Of a stretch of DNA of 64,000 bases, positions 8,832 to 17,666 are shown in pieces. The notes beneath the pieces are model-generated. The model made no database searches and had not been told where the DNA came from. It saw only the letters and a program-made list of their open reading frames with translations. The stretch lies in assembly GCA_006218045.1 (NCBI GenBank), contig VBWB01000029.1:42242-106241 (forward strand), in the 5' to 3' direction. Positions within the stretch are counted from its first letter, which is position 1; every line of letters begins with the position of its first letter. The stretch comes from Stygiobacter sp. (GTDB taxonomy: Bacteria > Pseudomonadota > Alphaproteobacteria > Rhodospirillales > Magnetospirillaceae). Made by a program: the position numbers and the translations under genes.

Positions 8832-9828
8832 CCAGACCGGCATCCATCAGGCAGGCGGCGGAAAACAGGTGCAGCGCCCGGTCGATATCGGTGAAGGCGG
8901 CGCGCGCCCGGCCTTTGCCGATCCATTTTTCATCCACCACCAGGCCGGGATATTTGCGCGGCCCGCCCAGGGCCAGACCGAGGGCGCCGGCCATGGCCGC
9001 CTCGGGCCAGCCGGAATTGGGGGATTTGTGGTGGCGGGCATCACGAAACATGGTGGTGACGGCGCGAAACGGATTGCCGCGTGCCGCCACCAATGCCGCC
9101 AAGGCGATGATCAGCCCGGCCAGCCGCGCCGGGATCAGATTAAGGACATCGTCCAGCCGGGCCGAGGCCCAGCCGAAGGCCCGGTATTTTTCGTTTCGAT
9201 AGCCGACCATGCTGTCCAGGGTATTGACGGTCTTGTAGACCAGGATGCCGGGCAGGCCGAACAGCACGTACCAGAACACCGGGGCGACCACCGCGTCGGA
9301 AAAATTCTCGGCCAGGGATTCGATGGCGGCGCGGCAGACGCCGTGTTCATCCAGGCTTTGCGGATCGCGTCCGACGATGCGCGACACGGCGTAGCGCCCG
9401 GCCTCCAACCCTTTGTGCTGAAGGGCGCGGGCGACGTCGTCCACATGCTCGAACAGGCCGCGCTGGGCTAGAAGTGTGGCGACGACGAAGACCTCGATGA
9501 TCCAGGCATGGGGGAGGATTCGGGCGATAAAGGAAACCACCGCACCGATCAGCGCCGCTAGGCTCACCAGCAGGACGACCATGACGACACCACGGCGTCG
9601 GCGTTCGGCCTGGCTCCGTTCGGGCTTGTTCAGGCGGCGGTCCAAAGCAGCGATGGCGCGACCGATCATCACCACCGGATGCGGAATCAGGCGGAACAGC
9701 CAGGACATCTCGCCCAGCACGGCATCCAACCCCAGGGCGAGGAACAGCAGGAACAAGCCGTCGGGGGCGTGGCCGAATTGCGTGAACAACGGCAGCATGG
9801 CCCGCACCATAGCGAAGTCATGAAACAC
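8803..9828 (-). CDS. cobD: Adenosylcobinamide-phosphate synthase
   Basis: A 341-residue inner-membrane enzyme (CbiB/CobD family) joining aminopropanol or its phosphate to adenosylcobyric acid. Family hallmarks include HPVVMIGRAI, ESLAENFSDAVVAPVFWY, NTLDSMVGYRNEKY and PNSGWPEAAMAGALG. Several hydrophobic helices are visible, including about residues 80-105 and 240-260. The start given is GTG; ATG codons at 9810 and 9798 are alternatives. It is transcribed against cobQ and diverges from cbiX, so the two cobalamin blocks share the short region between 9829 and 9929. Confidence 0.95.
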   Translation of the reverse strand: MFHDFAMVRAMLPLFTQFGHAPDGLFLLFLALGLDAVLGEMSWLFRLIPHPVVMIGRAIAALDRRLNKPERSQAERRRRGVVMVVLLVSLAALIGAVVSFIARILPHAWIIEVFVVATLLAQRGLFEHVDDVARALQHKGLEAGRYAVSRIVGRDPQSLDEHGVCRAAIESLAENFSDAVVAPVFWYVLFGLPGILVYKTVNTLDSMVGYRNEKYRAFGWASARLDDVLNLIPARLAGLIIALAALVAARGNPFRAVTTMFRDARHHKSPNSGWPEAAMAGALGLALGGPRKYPGLVVDEKWIGKGRARAAFTDIDRALHLFSAACLMDAGLVILVWWLQV

Positions 9829-9857
9829 TTACAAATCGTCAGCGTTGTGCCTATAGT
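9829..9857 (+). promoter_or_regulatory. Candidate sigma-70 type promoter for the cbiX operon
   Basis: TTACAA at 9829-9834 and TATAGT at 9852-9857 are separated by 17 bases, about 75 bases before the cbiX start. The -10 matches consensus at five of six positions and the -35 is weak. No B12-box or other cobalamin riboswitch feature was recognised in the leader. Confidence 0.35.
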
Positions 9858-9929
9858 CCGCCTCGCCCGGCCGGAGGCACGGACCAGCCGGACCATCAGG
9901 GAAAACCGCTCGAAGGCAAGGACCAAGCG

Positions 9930-10922
9930 ATGAGTGACAAGATCGGTGTGATGATTTGCGGCCATGGCAGCCGCGACGTGGAAGCCACCCGGGAATTCGA
10001 TTCCCTGGCCGGCCATTTGCGCCGGCGCCTGCCGCAATATCCGGTGGAATCCGGCTATCTGGAATTCGCCCGCCCGATCATCAAGGACGGCCTGGAGGCG
10101 TTGAAGGCCCAGGGCGTCAACCATGTCTTGGCCGTGCCCGGCATGCTGTTCGCCGCCGGCCATGTCAAAAACGACCTGCCGTGGGAAATCAATTCCTTCG
10201 CCGCCGACAATCCGGGACTCAAGGTGCAGTTCGGGCGTGAACTGGCCATCGACCCCAAGATGCTGGCCGCCGCCGCCGCCCGCATCGAGGAAGCGCTTGC
10301 CGCCGCCACCGGCGCGGTCGAGCGCAAGGACACCTTGTTGCTGGTGGTCGGGCGCGGCACCAACGACCCCGACGCCAATTCCAACGTCGCCAAGGTGGCG
10401 CGCATGCTGTGGGAAGGCATGGGCTTCGGCTGGGCCGAGGTGGCTTTTTCCGGCGTCGCTTTTCCGCTGGTCAATCAGGCGTTGGAACGGGTGGTCCGCT
10501 TGGGCTATGCCCGTATCGTCGTCTTCCCCTATTTCCTGTTCACCGGCATCCTGGTCAAGCGCATCTATCAATGGGCGGACGAGGCCCAGGCGGCAAATCC
10601 ATCCGTCCAGATCGTCACTGCCCCCTACCTCAACGACCATCCGCTGGTCATCGACAGCTTCGTCGAGCGGGTCGAGGAAATCCTGGCCGGCCAGACCCAC
10701 ATGAACTGCACCCTCTGCAAGTACCGCGCCCAGGTGGTGGGCTATGAGGGTCAGGTCGGCGCCGTCCAGGCCGGCCATCACCACCATGTGCGCGGCATCG
10801 GCACCGATGATGATGATGATGATGATCATAGCCATGGGCATCATCACGGGCACCACCATGACCACCACCACCATGATCATGATCACCATGCCCACCCGCA
10901 TCCGCACGATCACGACCACTGA
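9930..10922 (+). CDS. cbiX: Sirohydrochlorin cobaltochelatase, long CbiX type with metal-binding tail
   Basis: A 330-residue class II chelatase that inserts cobalt into sirohydrochlorin, the first committed step of the cobalt-early route. GHGSRD near the start and VVFPYFLFTGILVKRI in the second half are the two chelatase-fold signatures. Residues 258-263 read MNCTLC, the MxCxxC motif that in Bacillus megaterium CbiX holds an iron-sulphur cluster. From residue 283 the tail is almost entirely His and Asp, including seven consecutive Asp; such tails are thought to store or buffer metal. The stop is 9 bases before the next gene. Confidence 0.94.
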   Translation: MSDKIGVMICGHGSRDVEATREFDSLAGHLRRRLPQYPVESGYLEFARPIIKDGLEALKAQGVNHVLAVPGMLFAAGHVKNDLPWEINSFAADNPGLKVQFGRELAIDPKMLAAAAARIEEALAAATGAVERKDTLLLVVGRGTNDPDANSNVAKVARMLWEGMGFGWAEVAFSGVAFPLVNQALERVVRLGYARIVVFPYFLFTGILVKRIYQWADEAQAANPSVQIVTAPYLNDHPLVIDSFVERVEEILAGQTHMNCTLCKYRAQVVGYEGQVGAVQAGHHHHVRGIGTDDDDDDDHSHGHHHGHHHDHHHHDHDHHAHPHPHDHDH

Positions 10923-10931
10923 GGCATTGTC

Positions 10932-12446
10932 ATGCTGACCGACGCCCCGGTCTTCGACGCCTATGTCATGGTGGATTGGAGCGCTGAATCACGCCCCAAG
11001 ACCGGGGCCGACAGTATCTGGATCGCGGTGCTGGAAAGCGGCAAGGCGGAGCGGCTGGAAAACCCGGCCACCCGCGACGCCGCCGTCGCCGTGCTGGCCG
11101 ATATCCTGTCGGATTTGGCAGCGCGCGGCCTGCACGTTTTGGCCGGCTTCGATTTCGCCCTCGGCCTGCCGCGCGGGTCGCTGGCGCGTCTGGGCCTCAA
11201 GAACTGGCGCGATCTGTGGCGCTATCTGGGGCCGCTGGTGGACGACCGCACCGACAATGCCAACAACCGCTTTGCCGCCGCTGCCCAGCTCAACCAAAGC
11301 CTGGGCGGTGGACCCGGCCCGTTCTGGGGCTGTCCGGCCAGCGCCGCCGGGCCGCATCTGGCCCCCACCAAGGGCGATTTGGTCGGTCTGCCGGAACGCC
11401 GTTTGGCGGAACAACGTCTGCCCACGACCAAATCGGTGTGGCAGTTGTTTTATAACGGCAGCGTCGGCGGTCAGTCGCTGACCGGCATGGTCCGGCTGGA
11501 ACAATTGCGCCGCCATCCCTGGCTGGCCCATATCACCCGCGTGTGGCCGTTCGAGACCGGCTTGAAGCCAGTGGCCAAAAACTCCGACTGGCGCATCCTG
11601 ATGGCGGAAGTTTATCCGTCGCTGCGGGCGGTCAATCCTGCCCCCGGTCAGGTCAAGGATCAGGCCCAGGTGATCGCCCTGGCCCGCCATTTCGCCCATC
11701 TCGACCACGAGGGCCGGCTGGCCGCATTGTTCGGCGGCGATGACCGCCTGAACCCAGAGGAACGTTTAACCATCGAAACAGAGGAAGGCTGGATCTTGGG
11801 GGCCTCCGATCCGCAAAAAATCGACATCCACGACTGGATCAAGGATCCGGACGAAATCTATCGCCGGTCGTTCGCCACCATCGCCGGTGAAGCCGATCTG
11901 GAAAGCCTGCCCGACGATCTGCGCGACATCGCCACCCGCATCGTCCATGCCTGCGGGATGACCGACATCGTCGCCGATCTGGCTTTTTCCCCCGGTGCCG
12001 GCACCGCCGGCACCCGGGCCCTGGCCAAGGGTGCGCCCATCCTGGTGGATGCGGAAATGGTGTCGCACGGCATCATCCGCCGCCGCCTGCCCAAGGCCAA
12101 CACGGTGCTCTGCACCCTCAACGACCCAGCGGTGCCGGCCACCGCCAAGGCGCTGGGCACCACCCGTTCGGCCATGGCGGTGGATTTGTGGCTGCCGCAC
12201 CTGGACGGCGCCGTCATCGCCATCGGCAATGCGCCCACCGCCTTGTTCCGCCTGCTCGAACTGATCGAGCAAGGGGCGCCGCGCCCGGCTTTGGTGCTGG
12301 GCTTCGCCGTCGGCTTCGTCGGTGCCGCCGAAAGCAAGGAGGCGCTGATCCAGTCGGGCCTGCCGTTCATCGCCTTGCGCGGGCGTCGCGGCGGCTCGGC
12401 CATGGCCGCCGCTGCGGTCAACGCCCTGGCCGGAGGCTTGGCATGA
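10932..12446 (+). CDS. cobH: Fusion: uncharacterised N-terminal domain + precorrin-8X methylmutase (CobH/CbiC)
   Basis: A 504-residue two-part protein. Residues about 297-504 are a complete precorrin-8 isomerase, which moves a methyl group from C11 to C12 to give hydrogenobyrinic or cobyrinic acid: YRRSFATIAGEADL, RIVHACGMTDIV with the catalytic-type His at 339, AFSPGAG, GAPILVDAEMV, IGNAPTALFRLLELI and GRRGGSAMAAAAVNALAGG. Usual CobH is only about 210 residues. The first 290 residues begin with YVMVDWSAESRPKTG and contain FDFALGLPRG and TKSVWQLFYNGSVGGQ; they look like an RNase-H-like fold but I cannot assign a function. The stop overlaps the cobL start in ATGA. Confidence 0.92.
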   Translation: MLTDAPVFDAYVMVDWSAESRPKTGADSIWIAVLESGKAERLENPATRDAAVAVLADILSDLAARGLHVLAGFDFALGLPRGSLARLGLKNWRDLWRYLGPLVDDRTDNANNRFAAAAQLNQSLGGGPGPFWGCPASAAGPHLAPTKGDLVGLPERRLAEQRLPTTKSVWQLFYNGSVGGQSLTGMVRLEQLRRHPWLAHITRVWPFETGLKPVAKNSDWRILMAEVYPSLRAVNPAPGQVKDQAQVIALARHFAHLDHEGRLAALFGGDDRLNPEERLTIETEEGWILGASDPQKIDIHDWIKDPDEIYRRSFATIAGEADLESLPDDLRDIATRIVHACGMTDIVADLAFSPGAGTAGTRALAKGAPILVDAEMVSHGIIRRRLPKANTVLCTLNDPAVPATAKALGTTRSAMAVDLWLPHLDGAVIAIGNAPTALFRLLELIEQGAPRPALVLGFAVGFVGAAESKEALIQSGLPFIALRGRRGGSAMAAAAVNALAGGLA

Positions 12447-13621
12447 TCAGCGTCATCGGCATCGGCGAGGATGGGCTGGACGGCATCAGTGCCGCCGCCC
12501 GCGGCCTGATCGCGGGCGCTGATGTGGTGGTTGGCGGCGAGCGTCATCTGGCCATGGTGGAAGCCGCCGACAAGCGCCCGTGGCCCAGCCCGTTTGCCGA
12601 TGGCAAGGATGTGCTGGATTCGTTGCGCCATAAAAACGTTGTCGTCCTCGCCTCGGGCGACCCCATGCATTACGGCATCGGCGCCACGCTTGCCCGCTGG
12701 TTCCCCGGTGAAGAGCTGCTGGTGCTGCCCCATCCCGGCGCCTTTTCCCTGGCCGCCGCCGCCTTGGGCTGGCCATTGCAGGATTGCTTGACCCTGACCG
12801 TGCATGGCCGCCCGCTGGAGGCCTTGCATCTGCATCTGGCGCCGGGGCGCAAGCTGCTGGTGCTGGCGGAAGACGGCCAAAGCCCGGCGGCGGTCGCCCG
12901 TTTGCTGGAAAAGGCCGGGTTCGGCCCCTCGGACATGGTGGTGCTGGAGCATCTGGGCGGGCCGCGCCAGAACATCCGCCGTTCCAGCGCTGCCACTTGG
13001 GTGGGCGAGGCGGCGGACCTCAACCTCATCGCCATCGCCTGCCGGGCGGAAGCGGGCGCCAAAATCCTGTCCACCATCCCCGGTCTGCCCGACGATGCCT
13101 TCGCCCATGACGGCCAGTTGACCAAGCGGGAAATCCGGGCGCTGACCCTGTCGACCCTGGCGCCGCTGCCGGGGGAAATGCTGTGGGATGTGGGCGCCGG
13201 CTGCGGTTCCGTCGCCATCGAGTGGATGCGGGCCGGCGGTATGGCCACCGCCATCGAATCCCATGCGGGGCGGGCCGGCTTCATCGCCGCCAACGCCGCG
13301 CGGCTGGGCGTGCCCGGCCTGAAAGTGGTGCGCGGCCACGCCCCCGATGCCCTGCCCTATAGCGATCCCGACGCCATCTTCATCGGCGGCGGCGTTTCCG
13401 CCCCCGGCCTGCTCGATGCCTGCTGGGCGGCGCTGAAACCGGGGGGACGGCTGGTGGTCAACGCCGTCACCGCCGAGGGCGAGGCGGCGCTTTTGGCCTT
13501 TCATGCCCGCCACGGCGGCACCATGACCCGGTTATCGGTGGCACGACTGGCCCCGGTCGGCGGCTTCCACACCTGGCATGCGGCCATGCCGGTGACCCAA
13601 TACAAGGGCATCAAGGCATGA
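12443..13621 (+). CDS. cobL: Precorrin-6Y C5,15-methyltransferase (decarboxylating), CbiE-CbiT fusion
   Basis: A 392-residue bifunctional enzyme methylating C5 and C15 of the corrin ring and decarboxylating the C12 acetate. The first 200 residues are the CbiE tetrapyrrole-methylase domain (ISVIGIGEDGL, LASGDPMHYGIG). The rest is the CbiT domain with the SAM loop DVGAGCGSVAIEWM. LTKREIRALTLSTLAPLPG is the usual joint between the two halves. The start ATG shares four bases with the cobH stop and the stop shares four with cobI, so the genes are translationally coupled. Confidence 0.96.
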   Translation: MISVIGIGEDGLDGISAAARGLIAGADVVVGGERHLAMVEAADKRPWPSPFADGKDVLDSLRHKNVVVLASGDPMHYGIGATLARWFPGEELLVLPHPGAFSLAAAALGWPLQDCLTLTVHGRPLEALHLHLAPGRKLLVLAEDGQSPAAVARLLEKAGFGPSDMVVLEHLGGPRQNIRRSSAATWVGEAADLNLIAIACRAEAGAKILSTIPGLPDDAFAHDGQLTKREIRALTLSTLAPLPGEMLWDVGAGCGSVAIEWMRAGGMATAIESHAGRAGFIAANAARLGVPGLKVVRGHAPDALPYSDPDAIFIGGGVSAPGLLDACWAALKPGGRLVVNAVTAEGEAALLAFHARHGGTMTRLSVARLAPVGGFHTWHAAMPVTQYKGIKA

Positions 13622-14298
13622 GCGGCACCCTGTGGGGCATCGGCATCGGCCCCGGCGACCCGGACTTGCTGACCGTCAAGGCCATCCGCCTGCTGGCGGA
13701 ACTGCCGGTGCTGGCCTGGCCGGCACCGCTGGACGGCGACGGCATGGCGCGGACCATCGCCAGTCCGTATATCCCTGCCGGCAAGATCGAGATCCCTATC
13801 CGGCTGTCGTTCCGCCCGGACCGCGACGACACCGATCAGGCCTATGGAAACGCAGCCGAAACGATTGCCGGACACCTGCACGCGGGGCGCGATGTCGGCG
13901 TGTTGTGCGAGGGCGACCCGTTGTTCTTCGGTTCGTTCATTTATGTGCTCGACCGGCTGCGCCGGCGTTTCCCGGTCCAGGTGGTGCCCGGCATCTCCTC
14001 GCCCATGGCCGCCGCCGCCATGGCGGTCAAGCCGTTGTCGCTGCTGGACGATGCCGTGGCGATCATCCCCGCCACCCGCAATGACGAGCAGATCCGGGCC
14101 ATGCTGGAGCCCGCCGATTCGGCGGTGATCATGAAGGTGGGCCGCCACCTGCCCCGGGTCAAAGCTCTGCTCGAGCAATTAGGGCTGCTGGAGGGCGCGG
14201 TGGCGGTGGAACGCGCCACCATGACCGACCAGCGCATCCTGAGCCTGACCGAAGCCAGCGCGCTTTCCTATTTCTCGTTGATATTGGTGCATAAATGA
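13618..14298 (+). CDS. cobI: Precorrin-2 C20-methyltransferase
   Basis: A 226-residue SAM-dependent tetrapyrrole methylase (CobI/CbiL) that methylates C20 of precorrin-2 or cobalt-factor II. Motifs: WGIGIGPGDPDLLTVKAIRL at the N-terminus, CEGDPLFFGSFIYV, and VVPGISSPMAAAA. The length is slightly short for the family, which is usually about 235-245. It overlaps both neighbours by 4 bases (ATGA). Confidence 0.94.
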   Translation: MSGTLWGIGIGPGDPDLLTVKAIRLLAELPVLAWPAPLDGDGMARTIASPYIPAGKIEIPIRLSFRPDRDDTDQAYGNAAETIAGHLHAGRDVGVLCEGDPLFFGSFIYVLDRLRRRFPVQVVPGISSPMAAAAMAVKPLSLLDDAVAIIPATRNDEQIRAMLEPADSAVIMKVGRHLPRVKALLEQLGLLEGAVAVERATMTDQRILSLTEASALSYFSLILVHK

Positions 14299-16079
14299 TC
14301 GCTGTTCTCTGCGTCACCCCCGCTGCCCTGGCCACCGCCCGCAGGATCGTCAGCCTGTTGCCCGAGGCCGAATTGCACGGTCTGAGCGGCCGCATCGACG
14401 ACGCCTCGGTTGTGTTCAGCGACACCAAGGCCCATATCGCCCAATTGTTCAAGGATGGCCACCCCATCATTGGCGTTTGCGCCGCCGGCATCCTGATCCG
14501 GGCCATCGGCCCGCATCTGCTCGACAAGCAGGCGGAGCCGGCGGTGGTCGCCGTCGCCCCCGATGGCTCCAGCGCCGTGCCCTTGCTGGGTGGCCATCAT
14601 GGCGCCAACGATTTGGCGCGGCGTTTGGCGGTGCTGCTGGGTGGTCACGCCGCCATCACCACCGCCGGTGACCTCAAACTGGGCGTTGCCCTGGATGAGC
14701 CGCCGCCGGGCTGGCACGTGGCCAATCCCGACGCCGCCAAGCCGGTGGCCGCGGCGCTGCTGGCGGGCGAGCCGGTGCGACTGGAAATCGAGGCCGGCGA
14801 CGCCGATTGGCTGTCGCATCTGTCCTTCGCCGAAGATGCCGAGCCGTCGGTGAGGGTCACCGACCATGCGGTGATGGCGGAAGACCGGGAATTGCTGCTC
14901 AACCCGCCGGTCCTGGCCGTGGGCGTCGGCTGCGAGCGCGATTGCGACCCGGCGGAACTGGCCGCTCTGGTGCGCGACACCCTGGAGGCCGAGGCCCTGG
15001 CGCCGGGCGCCATCGCCTGCATCGCCTCGGTCGATCTCAAGATCGATGAGCGGGCGGTGCTGGATCTGGCGCGATCCTTGGGCGTGCCCGCCCGCTTCTT
15101 CACCGCTGCCCGTCTGAACGAGGAAACGCCGCGCCTGAAAAATCCTTCCGATATCGTATTGAAGGAAATCGGCTGCCCCGGCGTCGCCGAGGGCGCGGCT
15201 TTGGCCGCTGCTGGACCTGAGGCCGAACTGGTGGTGCCCAAGATCAAAAGCAAGCGGGCGACCGTGGCCATCGCTCGGGCGCCGCATGCCATCGACCCCG
15301 CCCGCATCGGCCGCGCGCCGGGCCGGCTGTTCGTGGTCGGCATCGGTCCCGGCACGGCGCAATGGCGGACGCCGCAAGCCAGTGCCGCCATCGCCGCCGC
15401 CAGCGATCTGGTCGGCTATGGCCTCTATCTCGACCTGCTGGGCGAGGCCGCCGCCGGCAAGACCCGCCATCAAAGCGATCTGGGGGCCGAGGCCGACCGT
15501 GCCCGCATGGCCCTGGATCTGGCTGGTCAGGGCAAGAGCGTCGCCCTGGTCTGTTCCGGCGATGCCGGCATCTATGCCCTGGCCACCTTGGTGTTCGAGC
15601 TGATCGAGCGCGAGGCCAATCCATCGTGGCGCGGCACCGACATCCTGGTCATCCCCGGCGTTTCCGCCTTGCAGGCGGCGGCGGCGCGGGCCGGCGCTCC
15701 GGTCAACCACGATTTCTGCACCATTTCCCTGTCCGATCTGCTGACGCCGTGGGAAACCATCGAAAAGCGCCTGCACGCCGCCGCCGAGGCCGATTTCGTC
15801 GTCTGCTTCTATAATCCGGTATCGAAACGACGCCGCGACCAGCTGACGCGGGCCCGCGATATCCTGTTGACGGGCCGCCCGGCTGAAACCCCGGTGATCC
15901 TGGCCCGGCAATTGGGCCGCCCGGAAGAACACATCCGCATCATCGCCCTGGGTGATTTGACCGCCGACGATGCCGATATGTTGACCATGGTGGTGGTCGG
16001 CTCCAGCGAAAGCCGACGCATCGCCTTCAATGGCCGCGACTGGGTCTATACCCCGCGCGGCTATGCCAAGAAGCTGTGA
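14295..16079 (+). CDS. cobJ: Fusion: CbiG (cobalt-precorrin-5A hydrolase) + precorrin-3B C17-methyltransferase (CobJ/CbiH)
   Basis: A 594-residue bifunctional protein. Residues 1 to about 335 are CbiG-like: VGVGCERDCD and GVPARFFTAARLNEE mark its C-terminal domain, and GVCAAGILIRAIGPHL with VPLLGGHHGAN its N-terminal domain. CbiG opens the delta-lactone of cobalt-precorrin-5A and belongs to the cobalt-early pathway. From residue 344 a complete tetrapyrrole methylase follows (FVVGIGPG, CSGDAGIYALATLVFE, VIPGVSALQAAAARAG, FYNPVSKRRRDQL). The fusion joins ring contraction and later deacylation chemistry in one chain. ATGA overlap with cobI; 9-base gap before cobM. Confidence 0.94.
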   Translation: MIAVLCVTPAALATARRIVSLLPEAELHGLSGRIDDASVVFSDTKAHIAQLFKDGHPIIGVCAAGILIRAIGPHLLDKQAEPAVVAVAPDGSSAVPLLGGHHGANDLARRLAVLLGGHAAITTAGDLKLGVALDEPPPGWHVANPDAAKPVAAALLAGEPVRLEIEAGDADWLSHLSFAEDAEPSVRVTDHAVMAEDRELLLNPPVLAVGVGCERDCDPAELAALVRDTLEAEALAPGAIACIASVDLKIDERAVLDLARSLGVPARFFTAARLNEETPRLKNPSDIVLKEIGCPGVAEGAALAAAGPEAELVVPKIKSKRATVAIARAPHAIDPARIGRAPGRLFVVGIGPGTAQWRTPQASAAIAAASDLVGYGLYLDLLGEAAAGKTRHQSDLGAEADRARMALDLAGQGKSVALVCSGDAGIYALATLVFELIEREANPSWRGTDILVIPGVSALQAAAARAGAPVNHDFCTISLSDLLTPWETIEKRLHAAAEADFVVCFYNPVSKRRRDQLTRARDILLTGRPAETPVILARQLGRPEEHIRIIALGDLTADDADMLTMVVVGSSESRRIAFNGRDWVYTPRGYAKKL

Positions 16080-16088
16080 GGTGAAGTC

Positions 16089-16850
16089 ATGACCGTCCAT
16101 TTCATCGGCGCCGGCCCCGGAGCCCCCGACCTGATCACCGTGCGCGGCCTCAACCTGATCCGCAAATGCCCGGTCTGCCTGTATGCCGGTTCCTTGGTTC
16201 CGGCCGAGGTGGTGGCCGAGGCGCCAACCCGTGCCCGCGTGCTCGACACCGCAGCCATGAATTTGGACGAGATCATCGCCGAGATCGAAGAGGCCGACGA
16301 CAAGGGCCTGGACGTGGCCCGCGTCCATTCCGGCGACCCCAGCATCTATGGCGCCATCGCCGAGCAGATGCGCCGGCTCGACCAATTGGGCATCGCCTAT
16401 GACGTCACCCCCGGCGTGCCGGCCTTCGCCGCCGCGGCGGCCGCTTTGGGCTCGGAACTGACGCTCCCCGATGTCAGCCAGACCATCATCCTGACGCGGA
16501 CCGCCGTACGCTCCAGTTCCATGCCGGCGGGCGAGGATCTGACCAGTTTGGGCAAAAGCGGCGCCACCTTGGCCATCCATCTGTCCATCGCCAATCTGGC
16601 CCATGTGGTCAAGGAACTGACCCCGCTTTACGGCGCCGATTGTCCGGTGGCCATCGCCTATCGGGTCAGCTGGCCCGATCAGGCCTTCATCAAGGGCACG
16701 CTGGGCGACATCCGCGCCAAGGTCAAGGATGCCGGGCTGACCCGCACCGCCCTGATCCTGGTGGGTCGGGTGCTGGGCGGGGCCGAATTCACCGATTCGC
16801 GCCTTTATGCCCCTGATCACACCCATGTGTTGCGTCCGGCCAAGTCTTGA
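16089..16850 (+). CDS. cobM: Precorrin-4 C11-methyltransferase
   Basis: A 253-residue SAM-dependent methylase (CobM/CbiF) acting at C11. [55 protein letters not shown] and [16 protein letters not shown] are diagnostic. A GAGGTGAAG ribosome site lies 2-8 bases before the ATG. Length and motifs are normal. Confidence 0.96.
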   Translation: MTVHFIGAGPGAPDLITVRGLNLIRKCPVCLYAGSLVPAEVVAEAPTRARVLDTAAMNLDEIIAEIEEADDKGLDVARVHSGDPSIYGAIAEQMRRLDQLGIAYDVTPGVPAFAAAAAALGSELTLPDVSQTIILTRTAVRSSSMPAGEDLTSLGKSGATLAIHLSIANLAHVVKELTPLYGADCPVAIAYRVSWPDQAFIKGTLGDIRAKVKDAGLTRTALILVGRVLGGAEFTDSRLYAPDHTHVLRPAKS

Positions 16851-16883
16851 CAAAAGGCAGGGCATGAAATTTCAAGCCGGGCT

Positions 16884-17666
16884 ATGATCGCCGCCATGAA
16901 GGCTGAACTTCCCCCTCTGCTGCCCGGCAGCGTCTGGTTGGTCGGTGCCGGTCCCGGTGACCCCGGCCTGCTGACCCTGCTGGCAGCCCATGCCTTGGAT
17001 CAGGCCGATCATGTGGTGCATGACGCTTTGGTCGATGCCCGCATCATTGCCCGCATCCCTGTCGGCGTGGTGGTCGAGTCCATGGGCAAGCGCGGCGGCG
17101 CTGCCAGTCCGCATCAGACCGAGATCACCGCCCGTCTGATCGATCTGGCCCGGGCCGGCAAAAGGGTGGTGCGGCTGAAGGGCGGCGACCCCTTCGTCTT
17201 CGGGCGTGGGGCGGAAGAGGCGCTGGCTTTGGCCGACGCGGCCATCCCCTTTCGCATCGTGCCGGGGATCAGCGCCGGCATCGGCGGGTTGGCCTATGCC
17301 GGCATTCCCGCCACCGCCAAACAGTGCAATTCCACCTTGGCCTTCGTCACCGGCCACGACCAGGACGGCGACGTGCCCGACGGCTTCGACTGGAATGCCC
17401 TGGCCCAGGGCGCCCAGGTCATCGTTTTCTATATGGGACTGCGCAAGGTCGATACCCTGGTCGCCCGCCTGCTGGCCGCCGGGCGCAAGCCCGACGAGTT
17501 GATGGCGGTGGTGTCGCGCGCGGCCACCTTGGACCAGAAGGTGCTGGAAACCACCCTGGGCCGGCTGGAGGCCGATCTGGCCGCCACCCCCTTGGCCGCG
17601 CCGGCCTTGCTGGTGCTGGGCGGGGTGGTGGCCTTGCGGGCCAGACTGGATTGGTGGCGGCCATGA
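16884..17666 (+). CDS. cobA: Uroporphyrinogen-III C-methyltransferase
   Basis: A 260-residue SUMT that adds methyl groups at C2 and C7 of uroporphyrinogen III to give precorrin-2, the branch point to cobalamin and siroheme. VWLVGAGPGDPGLLTL, MGKRGG, RLKGGDPFVFGRGAEE, VVPGISAGIGGLAYAGIP and FYMGLRKV are the family motifs. There is no CysG-type oxidase/ferrochelatase domain, so the precorrin-2 oxidation to sirohydrochlorin needed by CbiX must come from another gene. An alternative ATG lies at 16896. The stop overlaps the next start in ATGA. Confidence 0.95.
   Translation: MIAAMKAELPPLLPGSVWLVGAGPGDPGLLTLLAAHALDQADHVVHDALVDARIIARIPVGVVVESMGKRGGAASPHQTEITARLIDLARAGKRVVRLKGGDPFVFGRGAEEALALADAAIPFRIVPGISAGIGGLAYAGIPATAKQCNSTLAFVTGHDQDGDVPDGFDWNALAQGAQVIVFYMGLRKVDTLVARLLAAGRKPDELMAVVSRAATLDQKVLETTLGRLEADLAATPLAAPALLVLGGVVALRARLDWWRP

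Noticed and set aside
9829..9929. Possible cobalamin riboswitch before cbiX
   Set aside because: No B12-box-like sequence or matching fold was recognised in the 100-base leader, nor upstream of cobO.
10797..10922. Asp/His repeat in cbiX as a low-complexity artefact or engineered tag
   Set aside because: It is in frame, ends with a normal stop, and His-rich tails are a known property of long CbiX proteins.
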